A DNA stretch of 64,000 nucleotides from Allobosea thiooxidans (GTDB taxonomy: Bacteria; Pseudomonadota; Alphaproteobacteria; Rhizobiales; Beijerinckiaceae). The notes under the pieces were generated by a model. The model was not told where the DNA came from. It made no database searches and saw only the letters and a list, made by a program, of their open reading frames with translations. Below are positions 1 to 12,253 of this stretch, in pieces. How positions within the stretch are numbered: position 1 is the stretch's first letter; every line of letters starts with the position of its first letter. A program made the translations under genes and the position numbers. The stretch covers positions 186,001-250,000 of the forward strand of contig NZ_FUYX01000006.1 of the NCBI RefSeq assembly GCF_900168195.1, written 5' to 3'.

Positions 1-656
1 TGCTGCTGATGAAGAAGGACATGGGCGGGGCGGCGGCCGCGATCGCGGCGGCGCGCATGATCATGCTGGCACAGCTGCCGGTGCGGCTGCGGCTCCTGGT
101 GCCCGCGGTGGAGAACGCCGTCGCGGGCAATGCCTTCCGCCCCGGCGACGTGCTGGCGAGCCGCAAGGGCCTTTCCGTCGAGATCGGCAACACCGACGCC
201 GAGGGCCGGCTGATCCTGGCCGATGCGCTGGCACTCGCCGACGAGGAGGCGCCGGAGCTGCTGGTCGATTTCGCCACGCTGACCGGCGCGGCGCGCACCG
301 CGCTGGGGCCGGACCTGCCTCCGTTCTACACCCATGACGAGGGGCTCGCCGACGAGATCGCGCGGATCGGCCTGGCGGTGAACGACCCGGTCTGGCGGCT
401 GCCGCTCTGGCCGGCCTATGACGGGCTGCTCGAATCCAAGATCGCCGATGTGAACCATATCTCGAGCGGCGGCATGGCGGGCTCGGTCACGGCGGCGCTC
501 TTCCTCAACCGCTTCGTCGAGAAGACGCAATCCTACGCCCATTTCGACATCTATGCCTGGAACCCGGCCGCCAAGCCGGGGCGGCCGGAGGGCGGGGAGT
601 GCCAGGGCGCGCGGCTGATCCATGCGCTGGTGAAGCAGCTCTATCCGCGCGGTTAA
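1..656 (+). CDS. Leucyl aminopeptidase family protein (M17), 3' part only
   Basis: C-terminal part of a cytosolic M17 metallo-aminopeptidase, which removes N-terminal residues from peptides. The reading frame is already open at base 3 and runs to TAA at 654-656, so the N-terminal domain lies outside the window. Seen: MKKDMGGAAA near the start of the visible part, the family signature NTDAEGRL at 189-212 (it supplies metal-binding Asp and Glu and the catalytic Arg), then DFATLTGAAR and a C-terminal AGSVTAALFLNRFV segment, all in the order expected of the catalytic domain. A NlpC/P60 hydrolase lies about 0.5 kb downstream on the same strand, a pairing I recall from other alphaproteobacteria. 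Whether this is PepA itself or a paralogue cannot be decided from the fragment. Confidence 0.93.
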   Translation, partial: LLMKKDMGGAAAAIAAARMIMLAQLPVRLRLLVPAVENAVAGNAFRPGDVLASRKGLSVEIGNTDAEGRLILADALALADEEAPELLVDFATLTGAARTALGPDLPPFYTHDEGLADEIARIGLAVNDPVWRLPLWPAYDGLLESKIADVNHISSGGMAGSVTAALFLNRFVEKTQSYAHFDIYAWNPAAKPGRPEGGECQGARLIHALVKQLYPRG

Positions 657-736
657 GGCTGATCGGCGAAGGCGATTGCAGCGCGGCTGCCGGAGGATAA
701 TGATACGGGTCCGTAACGATCGGGAACCGCGCATTC

Positions 737-1090
737 ATGCCCCTCGAGATCAGGCCTTCGCAGGCACTCAGACTGTGGCGGCAGGTGCATCTCGATCTGG
801 TGCGGGACGACGAGGCCGACCTCTCGGCGCGCCAGACGGCGATCCTGCTCACGGTCTATCTCGAATTGCCGCCGCATACGGTGCGGGGCCTCGCCCAGCA
901 GCTCGGCGTGACCAAGCCGGTGATCACCCGCGCCCTCGACACGCTCGGCAAGCTCGGGCTCCTGACCCGCAAGCGCGACGAGGCCGACCGGCGCAATGTC
1001 GTCATCCAGCGCACCGTCGCCGGGGCGCTCGCGGTCGAGCGGCTCGCCGATCTGGTGACGGAGCATGCCAAGGAGATCGGCGGTAGCTGA
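737..1090 (+). CDS. Small MarR-like winged-helix regulator
   Basis: A 117-residue protein that is mostly winged helix-turn-helix. The segment TVRGLAQQLGVTKPVITRAL (about residues 54-73) is a typical MarR recognition-helix region, followed by a wing with RKRDEADRRN. It is shorter than the usual 140-160 residues of MarR proteins and has little room for the C-terminal dimerisation helices, so dimerisation may differ. The start is the ATG at 737; no strong Shine-Dalgarno is visible before it. It lies between the aminopeptidase and the NlpC/P60 gene on the same strand. Ligand and targets are unknown. The long overlapping frames in other registers are treated as shadows. Confidence 0.75.
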   Translation: MPLEIRPSQALRLWRQVHLDLVRDDEADLSARQTAILLTVYLELPPHTVRGLAQQLGVTKPVITRALDTLGKLGLLTRKRDEADRRNVVIQRTVAGALAVERLADLVTEHAKEIGGS

Positions 1091-1131
1091 CGGCCCTCCC
1101 GGCCCGCAGCGCGCCGCGCTAGATTGCACCC

Positions 1132-1986
1132 ATGACGATTCTCGACCGCCGCATCACGCCGTTCCGTCCGGATCTCGCCGCGCGCCATCTGGCGGGACAG
1201 GTCGAGGCACCCCGCTTCGCCGACCCGCAGCCGATGCGCGTCGTGGCGCCCTCCGCGCCGCTGCGCCGCGAGCCGCGGCCGGACGCGGCGCTCGACACCG
1301 AGGCGCTCGCCGGAGAGCTGGTGCAGGTCTATGAGCGCGAGGAAGGCTGGGCCTGGGTCCAGCTCCAGACGGACGGCTATGTCGGCTACCTACCCGATGA
1401 CGCGTTACGCCCCGGCCGGCCCGAGCCGACGCACCGGATCGGCGCTCTCAGAACCTTCGTCTATCCCGGCCCCTCGATCAAACTGCCGCCTCTGGCTGCG
1501 CTCTCGCTGACCGCAGCCGTCGCCGTGGCGGAGGAGAAGGGCGATTTCGCCGTCCTCGCCGATGGCGGCCACGTCTTCCTCAAACACCTGGTGCCCCTCG
1601 ACCAGCACGAGCCCGATTTCGTCGCCGTCGCCGAGCGCTTCATCGGCGTGCCCTATCTCTGGGGCGGCAAGACCAGCCTCGGGCTGGACTGCTCGGGGCT
1701 GACGCAGCTCGCACTCGCCGCGGCCGGCATCGCCTCGCCGCGCGACTCCGACATGCTGGAGGCGGCACTCGGCCGCCCCATCGAGATCCGCGAGGATCTG
1801 TCGGGGCTTCAGCGCGGCGATCTGGTATTCTGGAAGGGCCATGTCGGCATCCTGACCGACCCGGCAACGCTGCTGCACGCCAATGGCTACTCGATGACGG
1901 TCTTGCGCGAGCCGCTGCGGGAAGCGCGAGACCGCATCCGCGACAAGAGCTTCGGCGCGATCACCAGTATCAGGCGGCTGGGATAG
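1132..1986 (+). CDS. NlpC/P60 (C40) cell-wall hydrolase with SH3 region
   Basis: A 284-residue protein. The N-terminal part, about residues 45-95, reads as a bacterial SH3-like domain (EREEGWAWVQLQTDGYVGYL), a module that often targets peptidoglycan. The C-terminal part is an NlpC/P60 papain-like domain. The catalytic Cys sits in GLDCSGLTQ (bases about 1681-1707), the His in KGHVGIL, and the third polar residue probably in LLHANG. Such enzymes cut the gamma-D-Glu to diaminopimelate bond of murein peptides. No signal peptide is apparent, so it may act on recycled muropeptides in the cytoplasm or be exported differently; this is inference. It ends 9 bases before the 3' end of the convergent mutS. 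Confidence 0.9.
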   Translation: MTILDRRITPFRPDLAARHLAGQVEAPRFADPQPMRVVAPSAPLRREPRPDAALDTEALAGELVQVYEREEGWAWVQLQTDGYVGYLPDDALRPGRPEPTHRIGALRTFVYPGPSIKLPPLAALSLTAAVAVAEEKGDFAVLADGGHVFLKHLVPLDQHEPDFVAVAERFIGVPYLWGGKTSLGLDCSGLTQLALAAAGIASPRDSDMLEAALGRPIEIREDLSGLQRGDLVFWKGHVGILTDPATLLHANGYSMTVLREPLREARDRIRDKSFGAITSIRRLG

Positions 1987-1995
1987 CGCAGACCC

Positions 1996-4716
1996 TCAAG
2001 CCATTCCCTTCAGCCGGTAGAGCGCTTCCAGCGCCTCGCGCGGGGACATTTCGTCCGGGTCGATCCCGGCCAGCGCCTCGCGCAGGTCATCCGGCTCGTC
2101 GTCGGCGGCGGCCGCCACAGGACGGCGCAGCGGCGCGGCGAAGAGCGGCAGATCGTCGACCAGCGAGGCGACCGGCTTCTCGCGCTCGGTCTTCTCCAGC
2201 TCGCCGAGGATCGCCCGCGCCCGCTCTACCACCGCCGGCGGCAGGCCGGCGAGCTTGGCGACCTGGATGCCGTAGGAGCGGTCGGCCGCGCCGGCCACGA
2301 CCTCGTGCAGGAAGACGACCTCGCCCTTCCATTCGGTGACGCGGACGGTGGCGTTGGCGACGCGATCGAGTCGGTCTCCCAGCGCCGTCAGCTCGTGATA
2401 ATGCGTGGCGAACAGGCTGCGGCAGCGATTGACCTCGTGCAGGTGCTCGATCGCGGCCCAGGCGATGGAGAGGCCGTCGAAGGTGGCGGTGCCCCGCCCG
2501 ATCTCGTCGAGGATGACGAGCGCGCGCGGGCCGGCCTGGTTCAGGATCGCGGCGGTCTCGACCATCTCGACCATGAAGGTCGAGCGGCCGCGCGCGAGAT
2601 CGTCGGCGGCGCCGACGCGCGAGAACAACCGGTCGACCACGCCGATATGGGCGCTCGCCGCCGGCACGAAGGAACCCATCTGGGCCAATACGGCGATCAG
2701 CGCGTTCTGGCGCAGGAAGGTCGACTTACCGGCCATGTTCGGGCCGGTGATCAGGCAGATGCGCCCGCCCTTCGCCTCGCTGCCGGGCGGCGACAATTCG
2801 GTGTCGTTGGCGACGAAGGGCTTGCCGTCGCGCTTCAGCGCCGCCTCGACCACGGGATGGCGGCCGCGCTCGATCGCGAAGGCTGCGCCGCCATCGACCT
2901 GCGGGCGGCTCCAGCCCTCGCGGGCGGCGAGATCGGCGAGGGCTGCGGCGACGTCGAGCTCGGCCAGCGCCAGCGCGACGGCCTTGATCGGCTCAGCCTC
3001 GGCCAGCACCGCGTCGCTCAGCGCGGCGAAGATGGCGAGTTCGAGCTTCAATGCCCGGTCGGCCGCAGAGGCGATCTTGGCTTCGAGCTCGCCGAGTTCG
3101 AGCGAGGAGAAGCGCATCGCGTCGGACATGGTCTGGCGATGGACGAAGGTGGCGCGCCAGGGCTCCTTCAGGAATTCCTCGCCGATCGCCTGCGGCACCT
3201 CGACGAAATAGCCGAGCATGGCGTTGTGCTTGATCCGCAGCGTGCGGCAGCCGGTCTCGGCGGCATAGCGCGCCTGGAGCTGGGCGATCACCTTGCGCGA
3301 ATCGACCTGCAGCAGCCGCAATTCGTCGAGCGCCGGTTCATGCCCCTCGCGCACGAAGCGGCCGTCGCGGCGATTGAGCGGCAGTTCCTCCGCCAGCGCC
3401 GCATCGAGGCGAACCGGCAGGTCCGGGTCGCTTTCGCCCAGCGCCCGCATGGCGCGGGCCAGCTCCTCCGGCAGGTCGCCGCGCCGCACCAGCAGGGCGG
3501 CGATGGCGCGGGCGGCGTCGAGTCCGGCCCCCAGCGCGGCGAGGTCGCGCGGGCCGCCGCGGTCGAGCGAAAGCCGCGCCAGGGCGCGGGCGACATCCGG
3601 CACCCGTTCGAGGGCTCGGCGCAGATCCTCGCGCAGGGCGCCGTCCGCCACCAGGAAAGCGACGGCGTCGTGCCGCGCCGCGATCGCCACGGGATCGGTC
3701 AGCGGTCCGGCGAGGCGTTCCGCCAGCAGGCGAGCCCCGCCCGGCGTCACGGTGCGGTCTATGGTCGCGAGCAGGCTGCCCTGGCGCTCGCCGCCCAGCG
3801 TGCGGGTCAATTCGAGATTGGCGCGCGTGGCGGCGTCGATCAGCATCGTCGCCGAGCCCGCATCCCGCACCGGCGGCGACAAGGGTGGCCGCGCACCGAG
3901 CTGGGTGCGCTCGACATAGGCCAGCGCGGCCCCCGCCGCCGCGATCTCGGCCCGGCTGAAGGCACCGAAGGCGTCGAGCGTGGCGACGCCGAAGAACTCC
4001 TTCAGGCGCCGTTCGGCCGAAGCGGCATCGAGGCCCTCGCGGGCGAGCGGGGTGACCGGCACGGCGATCTCGCGCCAGAACTCCTTGAGCTCCGGATCGT
4101 CATGGATCGCGTCCGGGCAGACGATCTCGCGCGGCTCCAGCCGCGAGAACTCGATGGCGAGCCGCTCCTGCGCGGTCTCCATCACGGTGAAGCGGCCGGT
4201 CGAGATGTCGATGGCGGCGAGACCGTAGAGCGACGCCGTCTCACCCGTCTTCCGCCGGGCGACCGCGACCAGAAGGCTCGCGCGGCCGGGTTCGAGCAGC
4301 CGTTCCTCGGTGATCGTGCCGGGCGTGACGAGGCGCACGACATCGCGCTTGACCACGGATTTGGCGCCGCGCTTCTTGGCCTCGGCCGGGTCCTCGGTCT
4401 GCTCGCAGACGGCGACGCGATGACCGGCGGCGATCAGCCGCTGGAGATAGTCGTCGGCGCGATCGACGGGCACGCCGCACATCGGGATATCGTCGCCCTG
4501 ATGCTTGCCGCGCTTGGTCAGAACGATGCCGAGCGTGCGCGAGGCGATCTCGGCATCGGCGAAGAACAGCTCGTAGAAATCGCCCATCCGGTAGAACAGC
4601 AGGCTGTCCGGATTGGCGGCCTTGATCTCGATGTACTGCGCCATCATCGGCGTGACGCGCTCGGCGGCGGCCGGCGCGGCGGAACGGGCGACTTCGGTGG
4701 GAGAAGAGTGACGCAT
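1996..4716 (-). CDS. mutS: DNA mismatch repair protein MutS
   Basis: MutS recognises mismatches and small loops and recruits MutL. I chose the ATG at 4716 (906 aa). The frame stays open upstream to 5028, but that extension lies across the start of the divergent chemoreceptor gene and does not look like MutS. Seen: the mismatch-binding Phe-X-Glu motif in [12 protein letters not shown] near the N terminus, Walker [10 protein letters not shown], Walker [16 protein letters not shown], the FATHYHEL region, and a C-terminal dimerisation tail. Length fits alphaproteobacterial MutS (about 870-910 aa). It is convergent with the NlpC/P60 gene and divergent from the chemoreceptor, with 67 bases between start codons. 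A long antisense frame over it is a GC-bias shadow. Confidence 0.97.
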   Translation of the reverse strand: MRHSSPTEVARSAAPAAAERVTPMMAQYIEIKAANPDSLLFYRMGDFYELFFADAEIASRTLGIVLTKRGKHQGDDIPMCGVPVDRADDYLQRLIAAGHRVAVCEQTEDPAEAKKRGAKSVVKRDVVRLVTPGTITEERLLEPGRASLLVAVARRKTGETASLYGLAAIDISTGRFTVMETAQERLAIEFSRLEPREIVCPDAIHDDPELKEFWREIAVPVTPLAREGLDAASAERRLKEFFGVATLDAFGAFSRAEIAAAGAALAYVERTQLGARPPLSPPVRDAGSATMLIDAATRANLELTRTLGGERQGSLLATIDRTVTPGGARLLAERLAGPLTDPVAIAARHDAVAFLVADGALREDLRRALERVPDVARALARLSLDRGGPRDLAALGAGLDAARAIAALLVRRGDLPEELARAMRALGESDPDLPVRLDAALAEELPLNRRDGRFVREGHEPALDELRLLQVDSRKVIAQLQARYAAETGCRTLRIKHNAMLGYFVEVPQAIGEEFLKEPWRATFVHRQTMSDAMRFSSLELGELEAKIASAADRALKLELAIFAALSDAVLAEAEPIKAVALALAELDVAAALADLAAREGWSRPQVDGGAAFAIERGRHPVVEAALKRDGKPFVANDTELSPPGSEAKGGRICLITGPNMAGKSTFLRQNALIAVLAQMGSFVPAASAHIGVVDRLFSRVGAADDLARGRSTFMVEMVETAAILNQAGPRALVILDEIGRGTATFDGLSIAWAAIEHLHEVNRCRSLFATHYHELTALGDRLDRVANATVRVTEWKGEVVFLHEVVAGAADRSYGIQVAKLAGLPPAVVERARAILGELEKTEREKPVASLVDDLPLFAAPLRRPVAAAADDEPDDLREALAGIDPDEMSPREALEALYRLKGMA

Positions 4717-4783
4717 CGGGCCGCACGCTAGCAAAAAGCGCCGCCGAGGCCATCCGTTAGGAGGGCTTTCAACAATTGAAAGC

Positions 4784-6646
4784 ATGGTCGCCCGGCCGAA
4801 TCGGCAGAAGGTTCCGACATTGCTCCTGATAAATCTGGCCGAAAGCCTGTTCTTCCTGCTCCTGGCCGGATTGCTGCTGACAGTCGCCATGTCGCGGATC
4901 GGCGAGCGGCCGTGGCTGCGGCAGATCGTCGTCGGCGTGCTGTTCGCGACCGGCGCGCTGGTCAGCATGGGCAACCCCTTCCAGATCGTCCCTGGGCTCG
5001 TCGTCGATTCGCGCAACAGCTTCGCCATCCTGGCCGGCCCGATCGGCGGCCCGGTCGCTTCGCTCCTGACGGCCGCCCCGCTCGTCGTGATGCGCTATCT
5101 CGACGGCGGCGTCGGCATGGTCACCGGCATCACCGGAATCGTCGTGCGCGCCGCGATCGGCATCGCCTATGCCTTCTGGCTGAGCCGCCGGCGGCGCCCC
5201 CTCGGCATCGGCGATCTCGCAGCCCTGAGCGCGCTCGACGCGCTCTGCCTGCTCGTCTCGGTCAGCCTGATCCCCGGAGAGGCCGGTGCACGCTTCCTGC
5301 GCGAGGCCGTGCCGGTGATGATCCTGGTCGGCACGGTCGGCATCTTCCTGACCGGCATGGTGATCATCAACGACAATGAGAAGCGGGAGACCGCCTATCG
5401 GCTGCGCACGCTGATCGACCGCGCCCCCGGCACGCTCTACCAGCGGATCGTGCGGCCGGACGGCACCATGACCTATCGGTTCGCCTCCTTCGCCATCGAC
5501 AAGCTGCTCGGCATCACCAAGGAACAGGTCGAGCGGGACCCGGAAGCCTGGCTTGGCAAGCTGCTGCCCCAGGACAGGGCCCGCTTCGAGCAATTGCGGC
5601 GCGAGCAGCAGGAAACTCAGACGCTCTGGCGCTTCGAAGGGCGCTATCTCGCCCCCGGCGGCGACATCGTCTGGCTGCGCAGCGAATCGACCAAGCGCCG
5701 GCTCGCCGACGGCACGCTGGTCTGGGACGGCATCCTGCTCGACATCACGCCCGAGAAGACGCTGGAAACGCGCCGGGCGGAGATCGAGACCCTGCGCAAG
5801 GCCGCGCTGAACGAGCTCGCCAGCGATCTCGAACGCACCGTCGGCAAGGCGCTGGCCGATGTCGGCACCTCGATGCGCGGCATGCACGAGGCCGCAAGCC
5901 AGATGGTCGACAGCGCCAACAAGACGACCCTGCGCGCCGAGGGCGTGACCCAGGAAGCCGGCAGCGCCTCACAACGCGTCGGCTCCGTGGCGGTGGCGGC
6001 GGAGGAGATCGACGCCTCGATCCGGGAGCTGACGCGCCAGACCAGCCATGCCGACGAGACCGTGCGCGCCGCGGCAAGCTATGTGCGCAGCACCCGCCGG
6101 GACGTGGCCGGGCTGACGGAAGCGGCCGACAAGGTCCGGGCCGTGCTCGACTTCATCGAGGAGATCGCGGCGCGCACCAATCTGCTGGCGCTCAATGCCA
6201 CGATCGAAGCGGCGCGCGCCGGCGCAGCCGGGCGCGGCTTCGCCGTGGTCGCGGGCGAGGTCAAGACGCTTGCCGAGCAGACCCAGAAGGCGACGCGCGA
6301 CATCGCCGAGACCCTGGCCGAGATCCGCGGCGCCGCCGCGACCGCCTTCGAGGCGGTCGCGCATATCGAAGGCACGATGACGACGATCGAGCAGACGTCC
6401 GGCGTCATCGCCGCCGTCGTCAGCCGGCAGGCCGACATCGCCTCGACCATCGCCGCCGACGCGCAGGCGGTGGCGCTCAACGCCGACGCGGTCACCGCCA
6501 ATGTCGGCGCCGTCGGCACGGAGGCGCGGATTACCGGCGATGCCGCGATCCTCGTGGCGGAAGCCGCCCGCAAGGTGGACGAGCAGACCGAGGCGCTCGA
6601 CCGCTATGTCGGCGAGTTCGTCCATAGCGTCCGCAACCGCTTCTAG
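4784..6646 (+). CDS. Methyl-accepting chemotaxis protein with 5TMR-LYT-like membrane domain and PAS
   Basis: A 620-residue chemoreceptor. Residues about 12-200 are a multi-helix membrane region with [15 protein letters not shown] and [11 protein letters not shown] motifs, resembling the 5TM-5TMR-LYT sensor of LytS-type proteins rather than the usual periplasmic ligand domain. Residues about 205-325 look like a PAS domain ([13 protein letters not shown], then [20 protein letters not shown] and [11 protein letters not shown]). The rest is the cytoplasmic signalling hairpin, whose conserved tip contains [18 protein letters not shown] and [17 protein letters not shown], the CheA/CheW contact site. 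No chemotaxis genes lie in the window, so it is an orphan receptor here. The ligand is unknown; the compact membrane sensor and PAS suggest a membrane-borne or internal signal. Confidence 0.88.
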   Translation: MVARPNRQKVPTLLLINLAESLFFLLLAGLLLTVAMSRIGERPWLRQIVVGVLFATGALVSMGNPFQIVPGLVVDSRNSFAILAGPIGGPVASLLTAAPLVVMRYLDGGVGMVTGITGIVVRAAIGIAYAFWLSRRRRPLGIGDLAALSALDALCLLVSVSLIPGEAGARFLREAVPVMILVGTVGIFLTGMVIINDNEKRETAYRLRTLIDRAPGTLYQRIVRPDGTMTYRFASFAIDKLLGITKEQVERDPEAWLGKLLPQDRARFEQLRREQQETQTLWRFEGRYLAPGGDIVWLRSESTKRRLADGTLVWDGILLDITPEKTLETRRAEIETLRKAALNELASDLERTVGKALADVGTSMRGMHEAASQMVDSANKTTLRAEGVTQEAGSASQRVGSVAVAAEEIDASIRELTRQTSHADETVRAAASYVRSTRRDVAGLTEAADKVRAVLDFIEEIAARTNLLALNATIEAARAGAAGRGFAVVAGEVKTLAEQTQKATRDIAETLAEIRGAAATAFEAVAHIEGTMTTIEQTSGVIAAVVSRQADIASTIAADAQAVALNADAVTANVGAVGTEARITGDAAILVAEAARKVDEQTEALDRYVGEFVHSVRNRF

Positions 6647-6771
6647 TCCCGAAGGCGCCCGATCTCCCGCGTTCCGGCAAGAGTTCTGTGAAGCAGTCGC
6701 CGCTTGTGATCTCGGCGCGGCGCCGTATGGTCAGTTCCCCCGTGAGGAAACGCACAAGAAAAGCCGCAGCG

Positions 6772-9057
<2,286 letters not shown>

Positions 9058-9087
9058 GCCCCAAACCACGGATGTCGCCGATCCCGC

Positions 9088-9186
9088 CGTCATGCTAGCC
9101 CTCGTGGCGAGCATGACGGCTTGACCGCGGCATTCGACCGGCGAAGCGAAGACGTGGATGGTCGGGACAGGCCCGACCATAACGGA
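9088..9186. repeat. Palindromic intergenic repeat, family A (copy 1)
   Basis: Two inverted repeats flank a short middle. The left one is built on CATGCT-CGTGGCG-AGCATG and the right one on ATGGTCGGG-CCCGACCAT, joined by a stretch including GACGTGG. Related copies occur at 18402, 40071, 45238 (inverted), 52018 and 56315. This copy sits between the convergent maeB and the small 9191-9493 gene, where it could act as a bidirectional terminator. Confidence 0.85.
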
Positions 9187-9190
9187 GGCG

Positions 9191-9493
9191 TCAGGACGCA
9201 TCCTTCCGACGCGTCTCGGCCGTCTTCTTCGCCGAAGCGGATCGTTCCGCTTTCGGCCGGGCGACAGAAGCGGCGCCGCCGAGCTTGCCACCGCGCCGTG
9301 CCGAGGCGTTGGTGCCCGGCTTGCCGCCGCCGGAACCGGACTTGTTGCCGCCGCCGCTGTCCCCGTTGACGGTCGCCCAGGCGCGGCGCCCGGCTTCGTC
9401 ATGCGCGACGCCGCGGGCCTCGTCGCCCTCCTCGATATGCCCGGCCTTGCGCTTCTGCCTGTCGGTGTAGGCGGATTCGTCGCCAGGCGGCAT
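9191..9493 (-). CDS. Small basic conserved protein of unknown function
   Basis: A 100-residue, strongly charged protein beginning MPPGDESAYTDRQKRKAGHI and containing RRAWATVNGDSGGG, followed by a low-complexity Gly/Ser/Lys/Ala tail. I recall this N-terminal pattern in small proteins of Hyphomicrobiales sometimes labelled plasmid stabilisation protein, but I know of no demonstrated role. The start at 9493 is backed by GAGGGAGA just upstream. The disordered basic tail suggests nucleic-acid contact, which is inference only. It is convergent with maeB and divergent from the ABC transporter gene. Confidence 0.75.
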   Translation of the reverse strand: MPPGDESAYTDRQKRKAGHIEEGDEARGVAHDEAGRRAWATVNGDSGGGNKSGSGGGKPGTNASARRGGKLGGAASVARPKAERSASAKKTAETRRKDAS

Positions 9494-9640
9494 GGGTTCT
9501 CCCTCTCGCCTTGGCTGGAGGACACCTGCCCGCAGCGGCTGCTCCCGGCAGGTTCGCCTCGTTCAGCCTGAGTTCATTTTGGCGCGGTCAGCTTCGCCGT
9601 GGGAGACCGGAAAACCGGCCCCAGGGGGACAATCGTAACC

Positions 9641-11467
9641 GTGCCGACGCCCGACGACATGCCAGGCGTGAGATCGGCCGTGCCGGGAGACCGGCAGGTG
9701 GCGGTGCATTTCGCGCGCCTGACCGCGGGCTTCTGGCGCGGCGAGAGCGCCGGCCGCGCCTGGTTCTGGACGCTGCTGCTGGCCGCCGGGATCATTCTTT
9801 CCGTCTTCGCGAATGTCACGGTGAACCGCTGGAACGGCTGGTTTTTCGATGCGCTCGAGCGCAAGGACGGCCATAGCGCGCTCGTCGCCATGGCTGTATT
9901 CCCGGTGCTCGTTCTCGTCGTGGCGGGGCTGGGCGTCGTCATCCTGCGGGCGCGCGAGACCTTTCAGGTGCATTGGCGGCAATGGCTGACCGCCAGGCTG
10001 GCCGATGGCTGGATCGGCGAGCGGCGCTTCTTCCGCCTCGGTCTCACCCCGCATGAGCCCGCCAATCCCGAATACCGCATCGCCGACGACGTCCGCTGGG
10101 CGACGGAGCCGGTGGTCGATTTCGCGATCGGCCTGCTCTCCTCGGTCATCACCATCGCGATCTTCATCGAGATCCTCTGGGAGATCGGCGGCAGCCTGAA
10201 CCTGTCCTGGGGCGGCAAGACCATCGCCATCCCCGCCTATCTGGTGCTCGCGGCCATCCTCTACGCCGTTCTGGTCTCGATCCTGGTCACGACCGTCGGG
10301 CGGCGACTACCCGGGCTGATCGCAGCGCGCAACGAGAGCGAGGCGGGCCTGCGCTTCGCGCTGATGCGCATCCGCGACCATGGCGAATCGATCGCGCTTG
10401 CCCGGACGGAGACCGGGGAGCGCCAGGCCGTCGCCCGCAGCCATGACGTGCTGGTGCGGCGCTGGCTGGCGATGATCCGGCAGCGGGCGCGGCTGACCTG
10501 GATCACCAATGGCAGCGGCGCGCTGGTGCCGGTCGTGCCGCTGCTGCTGGCGGCGCCGAAATATCTGGCCGGCGAAATGACGCTCGGCGGGGTCGTCCAG
10601 GTCGCCGCCGCCTTCGTCGCCGTGCAGAACGCCTGCAACTGGCTGCTCGACAATTTCATGCGCATCGCCGAATGGCTCGCCGCCGCCCGGCGCGTCAACG
10701 AGCTGGCCGATGCGCTGGCCGGCATCGAAACGCTACCGCCGCAACCGGCGCTCGGCATCGGCTTCACATCGGACGGGTCGCTCGGCCTGGAAGCCGTGAC
10801 CCTGCATGACGGCGCCGGGCTGCCCCTTGCCGCGGGGCTCGACCTCGTCCTGCCGGCCGGCGCGACGCTCCATGTCGTCGGCGATGCCGGCTTCGCCAAG
10901 AACACGCTGCTGCAGGCCATCGCCGGGCTCTGGCAGCTGGGAGAAGGAACGATCGCCTTGCCGCGCGAGGCGCGCATCGCCGTGGTGCCGCAACATCTGC
11001 AGCTGCCACGAACGAGCTTGCGCCAGCTCCTCCAGGGCGACCGGCCGCGACCGGCGCCGGATATCGCCGCGGCCCTGCGCCGCTACGGGCTGGCGACCCT
11101 GACCGCCCAGCTCGAGAGCGAGGACGACTGGAACAAGGCGCTGACGCGGGCCGAGCGGCAACGGCTCGCTTTGACCAGGGTGGAGCTCGGCGGGGCCGAG
11201 GTGGTGCTGCTCGACGAGGCGACGAATGCGCTCGAAGCCGAGACGGCGAGCGATCTCCTGGCCGAGCTCCGCGCGGCGCTGCCGCAGGCGGTGATCATCG
11301 CCTTCGGACAATCGCCGGGCTTCGCCGAGGTCGCCAGCCACCAGATCGTGCTGCGCCGCATCGCCGGCGTCGCCCGCATCGTCGAACGCGATGGCTTCGT
11401 CGAGTCCCGCACCGGCGCACCCGCCGAAGCGCTCTGGACCAGCTTCGCCCACGAACACCAGCCATAA
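9641..11467 (+). CDS. SbmA/BacA-type ABC membrane-ATPase fusion with degenerate ATPase motifs
   Basis: About 608 residues from the GTG at 9641, chosen because AGGGGGA lies 11 bases upstream; an earlier in-frame GTG at 9599 is possible. The N-terminal half is a membrane domain of the ABC_membrane_2 / SbmA-BacA type (WNGWFFDALERKD, FQVHWRQWLTARLADGWI, ADDVRWATEPVVDF). The C-terminal half should be an ATPase domain, but its key motifs are altered. Walker A reads GDAGFAKNT (second Gly and the Ser/Thr after Lys changed), the signature region reads LTRAERQR instead of an LSLGEQQR-like motif, and the H-loop position reads FGQS where GHR is usual. Walker B VVLLDEATNALE is intact. Partner gene follows immediately. 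Substrate unknown. Confidence 0.85.
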   Translation: MPTPDDMPGVRSAVPGDRQVAVHFARLTAGFWRGESAGRAWFWTLLLAAGIILSVFANVTVNRWNGWFFDALERKDGHSALVAMAVFPVLVLVVAGLGVVILRARETFQVHWRQWLTARLADGWIGERRFFRLGLTPHEPANPEYRIADDVRWATEPVVDFAIGLLSSVITIAIFIEILWEIGGSLNLSWGGKTIAIPAYLVLAAILYAVLVSILVTTVGRRLPGLIAARNESEAGLRFALMRIRDHGESIALARTETGERQAVARSHDVLVRRWLAMIRQRARLTWITNGSGALVPVVPLLLAAPKYLAGEMTLGGVVQVAAAFVAVQNACNWLLDNFMRIAEWLAAARRVNELADALAGIETLPPQPALGIGFTSDGSLGLEAVTLHDGAGLPLAAGLDLVLPAGATLHVVGDAGFAKNTLLQAIAGLWQLGEGTIALPREARIAVVPQHLQLPRTSLRQLLQGDRPRPAPDIAAALRRYGLATLTAQLESEDDWNKALTRAERQRLALTRVELGGAEVVLLDEATNALEAETASDLLAELRAALPQAVIIAFGQSPGFAEVASHQIVLRRIAGVARIVERDGFVESRTGAPAEALWTSFAHEHQP

Positions 11468-11481
11468 TGAGGAGAGACGCC

Positions 11482-12048
11482 GTGAAGATGAATATCTGGG
11501 ACGCCTTCTGGGGCCTCGAAGTCGAGCAGTGCCCCTGCGACGTGCATTTCGTCGAATGGCTCGAGCAGGAAGGCCTCAGCCGGCGGCGAATCTACCATTT
11601 CGGTACGGGCGGGCATCACTATGTCGGCCTGCGCTGCGCCGAGCCTCATCTCGACAACACCGTGCTCGGCATCACCGCCGCACCGAAGGAGTATGAGTCC
11701 TTCATCGCGCTCGCGACCGACAATCCGCGCGTGACGCACAGCTACAGCGCCTATTTCGGCGACATCTACACCAGCAATCCCCGGCTGCTGCCGCGCTTCG
11801 ACATCGTGACGCTGTTCCACTCCTGCGAGTTCCGCAGCGAGGCGAACGACGCCTATGGCGCGCTGACCGACCGGCAGGTGATGGACCTGTTCACCGAACA
11901 GACGGACAAGGGCGGCTACATCCTGTTCTACAAGGGCTCCTTCGCCTACGGCACGGCCGAACCGATCATCGCGGAATGGGCCGAGCAGATGCCGGTCGAG
12001 GAGATCGCCGGCTTCAAGACGCTGCGGATCTTCCGCAAGCTGGCCTGA
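11482..12048 (+). CDS. Putative methyltransferase-like protein of unknown function
   Basis: About 188 residues beginning MKMNIWDAFWGLEVEQC. The GTG at 11482 is preferred because GAGGAG (11469-11474) is 7 bases upstream; the ATG at 11488 is the alternative. An in-frame ATG at 11467 overlaps the stop codon of the ABC transporter gene, so the two are almost certainly translated from one message. IYHFGTGGHHYVGL resembles motif I of Rossmann-type SAM methyltransferases, and RFDIVTLFHSCEF fits the later strand, with GYILFYKGSFAYG like the post-motif region. The acidic residue that binds SAM ribose is not obvious. A class I methyltransferase fold is therefore inference, and I do not recognise a named family. 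Confidence 0.7.
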   Translation: MKMNIWDAFWGLEVEQCPCDVHFVEWLEQEGLSRRRIYHFGTGGHHYVGLRCAEPHLDNTVLGITAAPKEYESFIALATDNPRVTHSYSAYFGDIYTSNPRLLPRFDIVTLFHSCEFRSEANDAYGALTDRQVMDLFTEQTDKGGYILFYKGSFAYGTAEPIIAEWAEQMPVEEIAGFKTLRIFRKLA

Positions 12049-12253
12049 GGCGGCTCCGAGACGAGGCGCCGGCCGCGACCTGCCGGCGCCTCGTCCCTTC
12101 ATCGGGCGCACCTCCCGCCGGTTCCCTCATGGGGCTCATTCGCCGCAGCGGCTTGTGCATCGCCACCGACGCGCTATCTCTCGGCCGGGGCGCGTTCGCG
12201 CTCTCTTGCCCGTATCCCGCCGCCGCAACCGGGGCGCACAACCCAGAGAGCGC

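Noticed and set aside
2305-4731. 808-codon open frame antisense to mutS
   Set aside because: It mirrors a complete, motif-rich mutS. High G+C at third codon positions opens the antisense frame, and the translation is Arg/Ala/Gly-rich with no recognised domain.
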